Of a stretch of 64,000 bases of DNA, positions 57,673 to 64,000 are shown piece after piece. The DNA is from Lasiodiplodia sp. COLG20 (lineage: Eukaryota; Ascomycota; Dothideomycetes; Botryosphaeriales; Botryosphaeriaceae): NCBI GenBank assembly GCA_009801085.1, contig VNWV01000019.1, positions 62,001 to 126,000 on the forward strand. The letters run 5' to 3'. Each line of letters opens with the position of its first letter. Within the stretch, counting starts at the first letter, position 1. The position numbers were made by a program, and so were the translations under genes. The notes beneath the pieces were generated by a model. That model saw nothing but the letters and a program-made list of their open reading frames with translations, was not told the DNA's origin and searched no databases.

Positions 57673-60134
57673 ATGAAGTCTATCACATATGTGGTCATTT
57701 CGACTTTGGCGGCTGCTGCTCCAACATGCGCCGCCGAGAACTACACCTGGGCCAATCCCCCCTCTGAGCTTCCTTTCTACGGCCAAAGTCCTCCGGTCTA
57801 CCCATCGCGTACGCATAGATTCAGTCTCTAATCCAATGCAGCCCTACAGCTAACATCTTTAAAGCGCAAGGAACGGGAAATTCATCCCAAGCATGGAGCG
57901 TAGCGTATGAAAAAGCTCATGCGCTCGTGGCACAGCTGACGCTGGATGAGAAATCGAACCTGACACGTGGGTACCCTGGCTCATGTGTTGGCAACACTGG
58001 TGCGGTCCCGCGCTTTGGGATCAAGCCGACATGTTTTGCCGACGCTCCTGACGGGATTCGCGGGACCGACTTCGTATCTTCTTTTCCGTCGCAGCTACAC
58101 TTGGCGGCAACGTGGGATAAGTGTCTGATGTACTCCTACGGCCACGCCCTCGGTGAGGAGTCTTACGGGAAAGGGATCAACGTGGCACTTGGCCCGGTCG
58201 CTGGTCCTCTCGGAAGGATTGCAAAGGGAGGCCGCAACTGGGAGGGCTTGAGCAATGATCCCTATCTTGCCGGTGTTGGCATGTACGAGGTCACTCGGGG
58301 CATGCAGGATGCTGGAGTCATTGCCACGGCAAAGGTGAGTCGGCAAGCCACTTTTCGCCGTATCGCATCCTCCTAACTTGAAGGACAGCATTTCCTCCTC
58401 AATGAACAAGAGTACCGCCGCATGCCAAACGATTTCGTGGATAACGGCGTGCTCGTGCCGATGCCGAAAGGACATGCACTGTCTTCGAACGTCGATGACA
58501 AGACGATCTATGATCTATATGCCTGGCCGTTCTACAACGCCGTTAAAGCTGGCGCAGCCTCGGTCTTATGTTCGTACCAGCGAGCGAACAACTCTTACGC
58601 GTGCCAAAATTCAAAGCTTCTAAACGGTTTACTCGAAACTGAAATGGGGTTCGAAGGGTTTGTCGTGAGTGACTGGGAGGGGCAGTATACTGGGATTGTA
58701 TCTGCTAATGCTGGCCTTGATGTCGTGATGCCCGACGGTGGTTTCTGGGGCGCGAATCTCACGGAAGCCGTTCGAAATGGGTCCGTTTCGGCTGACCGCC
58801 TTGACGATATGGTAACTCGCGTTCTGGCTGCACACTACCTTCTGGGCCAGGACCAAGACTCTTTTTCTGATGTGGGAGTCTTTCCTGATACCGTTAAGCA
58901 TCCGATAGTCGACGTCCGAGGCGACCACGATGCTATTATTCGAGAAGTTGGTGCCGCCGGCTACGTCCTCGTCAAGAACGTGAACACTTACTTAATTAAA
59001 GTCCAGATTCGTAGCCATCTATGGTTATGACGCTGAGGTCAAGGCCGCGCCATGGGAGAATGTTGCCCGTTATGGAGGTGGTTATGAGGTCAACTACGGC
59101 TGGAATACTTTTAATGGTACTCTTATATTCGGCGGGGGAGCCGGGGGCTCCTCTCCCTCGTACATCATTTCACTTTTCAAGGCTATTCAAGACGAGGTCA
59201 TTAAGCATCACGGCATTCTCCGGTAGAACTTCTGGGACGTTAATTCTCACGTTTTAGCGAGTGTGACGTCTGTTTGGTCTTTATTAACGCATACGCGTCC
59301 GAATCATTTAATCGTCCTTCTTTAACAGACGAGTTTAGCGATCAGCTCGTTAATAATGTGGCTACTAACTGTTCGAATACCGTTATTATCGTCTATTCCG
59401 CTGGAATCCGGATCGTGGACTCCTGGATCGAACACGATAATGTTACCGCAGTTATATTCGCTGGCATACCTGGCTAATAAAGTGAGAACAGTCTCGTCGA
59501 CGTTCTCTACGGCCATGTAAGCCCGAGTGGTAAACTCCCCTACACCGTTGCCAAGAAAGAGGAGGACTACGGCCTTCTTCTGAACCATACCGAGGACACT
59601 AGCTGGTTTCCTTAGGATAACTTCACGGAAGGCGTCTACATCGATTATCGCGCATTCGACAGAGATGAGATCGAACCACGATTCGAATTTGGGTACGGCC
59701 TCTCTTATTCGAAATTCGAATACTCAAACATTCAGATTGCTGCATCAACGAATAGTAATACTGATGCCTTTCCACCTCCGGCCGTCGCTATCACCCAAAG
59801 TGGCCATCCGAACCTTTGGGACGTCCTGTTTAATGTTATAGCCGAAATTGAAAACGTTGGTAACTACACGGCGCAGGAAGTTGCGTAACTTTACTTGGGC
59901 ATTCTAAATGCCCCTGTACGACAACTGCGTGGGTTCGATACAGTTGGCATTGAGGCTGGTTAGAGAGCCGTTGTTTCTTTTCCGCTTCAGCGCAGAGATC
60001 TTAGCGTGTGGAACGCCGAGGTCCAACAATGGGAACTCCAGCCCGGGGAATATCCAGTTTGGGTTGGTGCCAGCAGCAGAGACCTCAGACTAAACGCCAC
60101 CATCAGCGTCTCAGAAAGAGAAAACAACCACTAG
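57673..60134 (+). pseudogene. GH3 beta-glucosidase pseudogene, C-terminal half broken
   Basis: Secreted glycoside hydrolase family 3 gene. The signal peptide is MKSITYVVISTLAAAAPTCA. Two introns (about 57809-57864 and 58336-58387) splice well. The catalytic barrel is intact to about 58990: NVALGPVAGPLGRIAKGGRN, the KHFLLNEQEYRR motif across intron 2, and FVVSDWEGQ with the nucleophile Asp at 58671. Downstream the frame shifts near 59000 and again near 59260, and stops occur at 59224 (TAG), 59475 and 59478 (TAA TAA), 59613 (TAG), 59886 (TAA) and 59961 (TAG). The second domain and FnIII-like end are still readable ([36 protein letters not shown]). Most stops sit where relatives have Gln or Trp. 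The gene cannot make a full enzyme. Confidence 0.85.
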
Positions 60135-60615
60135 AGAGGTGGAGGTGACGAGTGGGCAGAAGTTTCATGGATATCGCTGAAGATTGATGTGAGGCTGGAC
60201 CAGCGTCTGCTTATCTACGTCATTTGTATGGCGAGGAGGTCTTGATGAAATCAACACGTTTTTTAATGGATTAATGCAACTTCTTAGAATCTCCTCTTTA
60301 AGGAACCTTAATATTGCTCTTATGCCTTGTTCTATTGGAAGGAAGTTGAATTGGCGGCCCATGATTATACTAACTGTTTCGTATTCGGATTATTGCCAGC
60401 CTAAAAATTCGGATCTCAGCTCCGGTTGACTAGACGTGATGATATGATATCAGTGCGGGATGACATCTTCCGCATAATCGAGCCAAACGAAGTTGCCGGT
60501 TTTGCCGAACCGGCAGCCGTGGTGCGGCACCTTCCTTTTAGTGTCATCCGGATTTTCCTCCTGTCTACCGACTCCCTGGAAAGAGGAACAACAATATCAG
60601 TCCATCAATTACATT
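60135..60615. other. Intergenic, upstream of a regulator
   Basis: Holds the palindrome at 60494-60515 and an AT-rich stretch at 60235-60340. No gene. Confidence 0.5.
60494..60515. promoter_or_regulatory. Palindrome with CGG-N5-CCG, likely Zn2Cys6 operator
   Basis: A perfect 8-bp inverted repeat (TGCCGGTT and AACCGGCA) with a 6-bp spacer. It contains CGG at 60497 and CCG at 60505 with 5 bases between, the inverted everted-type site used by dimeric Zn2Cys6 regulators. It ends 101 bp before the start of the Zn2Cys6 gene at 60616, so self-regulation is plausible. No binding data; the match is to the half-site pattern only. Confidence 0.5.
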
Positions 60616-62524
60616 ATGCATGCCAGGCGGCAGAAGTCTGTGCGGGTCTCGGTGGCTTGTGAGCCATGCCGGAAAGGGAAACGCAAAGTAAGTTTCATCC
60701 ACAGCGAACAAGCCTGAGAATCGGAGGCTGATAATCCTAGTGTGGTGGATTGAAGCCGACTTGCTCGCTTTGTGCATATCATGCGAGAACCTGCGCTTAT
60801 CTTGGATATCAGCGGAGAAAACGGTAATCATGACGGCTTTGTATCGAGTATGCTGACTGAACACTTCAACGCGCAGGGCTAAGATGAGGGATCTGGAAGC
60901 CGAAGTTGTGCGCCTCAGGTCTGCTGTTGATGATCTGCAGAACCTACCTGCACCCCTGGAGGATGAGGGTGATTCATCCGGATCCCTGTCACCACCGTAC
61001 TTTGAGCGAGGTAGTGAGAGGACAAGCCAAGTCATGAAAGGCGTCGACCAAAGCTCTCAAGCAACGAATGAGTTGAGCGTGCTGTCGTGGGACACAACAA
61101 AGATGAGCTCGGGCCAAAGTGTCTTTTATGGGCCTACAGGGTTGTTCTCCAGCCCCGCTTTGGCCGAACCGCGGAAATCAAGCACGCCCGGTGGGTCAAG
61201 CAATCGAAAACCCACGATACATCTTGATGTTGCTCGAGCTGCCCTCAATGACGAATCATTTCGGAGGCGCTTGATTGATGACTTTGAAGTTCTTGCCAAC
61301 ACTCACAATCGATTCGTCAGTAGTCGCACGCTCAATACCCTAAGAACGACGAGCTCCGTACCTTGTGAGCTGCATTTTCTCTATGCGGCAGTCATAGCTT
61401 CAGGGGCCTTTCTATCTACTCAGCCTGAGGTGAAGGACATGTACTCTCTGTTTGTGGATTCCGCCCAAAGTATCGCTATGGCCTCTTGTCAACAACAATC
61501 CAATTTGTACGTCGTCCAAGGACTGAATATACTTGCATGGCTGGAGCTCGGGTGTAGCAATGATACTTCCGGCTGGATCTTCACCTCTATGGCTGGCGCA
61601 ATGGTTGTGCATCAAGGCCTTCATATCCAGGAAGACCCATCTCCGGCAGATCACAGCACCGAATCAGAACATTCCTCCGAGAGACACGAGAGAGCACGAA
61701 CCTTCTGGTCCTTTTTCTGGGTCAACCGGCTCGCCGCAGCCGTCCTGGGCAGAGCAACGCTCCTCCCCAAGAGCCAAGTCAAAGTACCACCCCTCAGCGC
61801 CTTCGGCACTCCAACATCCATCGAAGACGCCTGCCTCGACAGCCTCTGCCAGCTATGGACCCTGCACGACCAGCACATGGAGCCCATCTTCTCCTTCGAC
61901 TTCCCCACCCTCGCCGCCTCCAAAAAGGACGCCGTCCTCCGCACCGCCCGCCTCGCCCTAACCCAGTTCTACGACTCCGTCGACGCGCGTCTGCGAAACA
62001 CCTCGCCTGCTCTCCTCCCATCCCCCTTCTACATCCAGATATCGTACAACGTCTCCCTCATCGTCCTCAACCGCCCCTTCCTCCACTCCACCCCGCACCC
62101 CACCTTTTCCTCCGCCCTCCACGCCATGGGAGTTGCGGCGTCCGCCATCACCGACCTGCTGCAGCGCTTCCGTGCGCAGCATCCCGCCAAGAACGTTCCG
62201 CCGTTTATGATCTACCATGTGCTCCGGGCCGTCACGGTGTTGTTTTTGCTGGCTACTTCGTCGCTGTCATCGTTGACGACCAGCAGCAGGCCGCCGCGGT
62301 ATCGGCCCAACTCGTGGCTGTCGGCACGGTTGAGGTTGTGTCTGGAGTTCCTGGAAGACGCGGGGCAGACGTGGCGGGAGAGGAGCGATTGTGCTGTAAG
62401 AGCGGTGCAGGAGCTGGCGGCGAGGTGGAATGTGGTTTGGGCGTTGCCGAGGAGGTGGTGTGGGGTGATGGTGGATTGCGGGGGTGGGTCGTCGGAGGCT
62501 GGTGGCTGTGCGGAGCAAGGGTGA
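60616..62524 (+). CDS. Zn2Cys6 transcription factor
   Basis: Three exons (60616-60687, 60741-60823, 60877-62524) give 600 residues. The zinc cluster is ACEPCRKGKRKCGG then KPTCSLC and ARTCAYLGY, spaced CX2CX6CX6CX2CX6C, with the first intron inside it. A coiled coil (MRDLEAEVVRLRSAVDDLQN) follows for dimerisation. The middle regulatory domain spans about residues 180-470: VDSAQSIAMASCQQQSNLYV, MAGAMVVHQGLHIQEDP and ARTFWSFFWVNRLAAAVLGR. The C-terminus has ARLRLCLEFLEDAGQTWRER. It lies beside a broken beta-glucosidase, an amidase and a sugar transporter, so it may have controlled carbohydrate or amide use, but that is inference. A CGG-N5-CCG palindrome lies 101 bp upstream. Confidence 0.9.
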
Positions 62525-64000
62525 ATAGGTCATCATTCTCAGGGAAGGCTGGGTCCATCAGTGTTGTTGGAAATTGGTGGGAGATATTCTACGCGTGGAA
62601 ATTTACCGGGGCATTTGGCAACAATGGAGCCGTGACTGGCAACTCAATGACCGTAATACCACACAGACGACCCCAATCCGACGTTTTCGCGCATTTGATA
62701 AGCCTGGCAAGCTCTTGGGGTCTTTACCCGACTAGAGAGCTTGTCTTGGGCTCTCGTTAGTCTCTGTTTCGGAGGGTTGATTGGAAATCCCCAGGTTGCT
62801 GCGCTTCCGAGTATATAAGTATCAATCTCAAAATCAGTGCAGCTTGTGGAACTTAAAGCGTTCTTCTTCTGCAGCTTACTAAAAAGAAACGAGACCGAAT
62901 TCGACAGCATGGTTGAGGAGCATAAGAACGAAGAGCAAAAACTCGCCGGGCAAATGCGATGAACGGCACCACGTGGGATCCTTTGACTCCCTTCTCCGCA
63001 CAGAACACGACCTATTGCCTTGAACCAAGCGTCGGCTTGAAGAATAAGTTCTTACAGTATGGAATCGGCGGCAGGTTTCTGTCTGCAGCTTAGAAACGAT
63101 TTAGGCTATGCCAACTATCGACATGACGTGGCAGTTCATTCTTCTTTGGGACTCTCTGCATTAGCGGGACGGAAACTTCCAGCCTCCTGTCGGAGGTTCG
63201 ACGATTAGAATTGAGTGATCCTCTGCTGCCAGGCGCCTGTACAGTGTTGATAAACTTCATTGTCACTGTTTCGCGTGTTTTGTATTCATGAACAAGCCAC
63301 TCTTTAGGCAAAATGAAAAGATATCACTCCCGCGTTTGACTGTTAGACTCAGGCTTGTGAAATCCAATATGAACTGCGGCTCGAGCGGCTGCCGAATGAG
63401 ATAGAAGCAGCGAGCGTCCTATCTTTTTACCGCATTGATGACGCCCTAGTATGTGTGTAGAGGGGAACAGCCCGAACATTATCTGCTACAAGACGGGAAG
63501 GGCGGAGAGACGTCCGATGCGGGGCTCGGCTGCAGGAATACGAAGCCGCGTCAAGAGGCAGTCCGCGCTATTCTCGAGTTAGCGAGCTGCTTTATCTGCT
63601 AACACGGCAGGCCCGCTATCCTGCATGCAGTCATAAGTTGGAGGCATGCATCGTGAAACTGCGGTGTGGACATAGGAGACTTCATGTTGGGTTCGAGAAT
63701 AGGGCATTGATCGGCTTCTAGCGCACCGTGAGTTTTGCGATAATAGAGAGCACGGCTGTTGGACGCACAAACGGAGGGCGATGCTACTAGCGTACGAGCT
63801 TATTTGAACCGCCGGGTTCACCATAGCCTCTACAGAGAGTAAATTCCCATGGAGCATGATCCGGTGGCCAACGTATCCAGAGAACTGGAAGATCGCTCGT
63901 GTCAAGCCTTGCAGCGTGCCAAGGCAGATCCATCATGCTTCTTGGGTGATTGTGGCCAATGGCCTATGATATAGAAAATAAAAGCGCTAAAGGCGGCCCA
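62525..64000. other. Intergenic to the window end, no gene seen
   Basis: Short frames only on both strands, none with a domain or intron-linked extension. A gene could begin beyond the window. Confidence 0.5.

Noticed and set aside
1..64000. Search for CRISPR arrays, rRNA genes, complete transposons or a PKS/NRPS cluster
   Set aside because: None was seen. No direct-repeat array, transposase, reverse transcriptase or multidomain synthase was recognised.

Overview
The window is a stretch of filamentous ascomycete (Pezizomycotina) nuclear DNA. The evidence is short spliceosomal introns (about 45-150 bp, GT...AG, CTAAC/CTGAC-type branch sites), fungal-specific families (Zn2Cys6 regulators, HET-domain proteins, Clr5 domain, fungal rhodopsin-domain membrane proteins) and wide gene spacing. 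The species cannot be told from the sequence. Gene models were rebuilt by hand. Nearly all spliced models close to a whole number of codons with family-consistent junctions.

Layout. (1) 1-9.7 kb: a secreted M43 metalloprotease (minus) and a POT/PTR2 peptide transporter (plus) are divergent across a 3 kb intergenic region with GATA motifs, a plausible peptide-acquisition pair. A mitochondrial RidA/Mmf1 protein follows. (2) 11-37 kb is accessory. It holds a Clr5-ankyrin protein, two duplicated rhodopsin-domain membrane proteins 8.5 kb apart with an ankyrin/STAND-N protein between them, two HET-domain proteins flanking a cytochrome P450, and a membrane protein of unknown function. Three dead genes lie among them: an ankyrin remnant, a truncated P450 and a HET-domain pseudogene. 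(3) 38.7-45 kb: a Zn2Cys6 regulator, a GST-like protein and a second Zn2Cys6 regulator, all on plus. (4) 46.5-52 kb: a secreted bacterial-type solute-binding protein, an intronless DUF1989 protein and a secreted protein of unknown family. (5) 52.4-62.5 kb: an MFS sugar transporter, a secreted amidase, a GH3 beta-glucosidase whose C-terminal half is destroyed, and a Zn2Cys6 regulator with a palindromic CGG-N5-CCG site in its own upstream region.

Nothing here is a complete biosynthetic cluster (no PKS, NRPS or terpene synthase). Regions 1 and 3-5 look mostly like nutrient acquisition and its regulation. Region 2 looks like a turnover zone for self/non-self recognition (HET, ankyrin/STAND-like) genes, with paralogues at several stages of decay.
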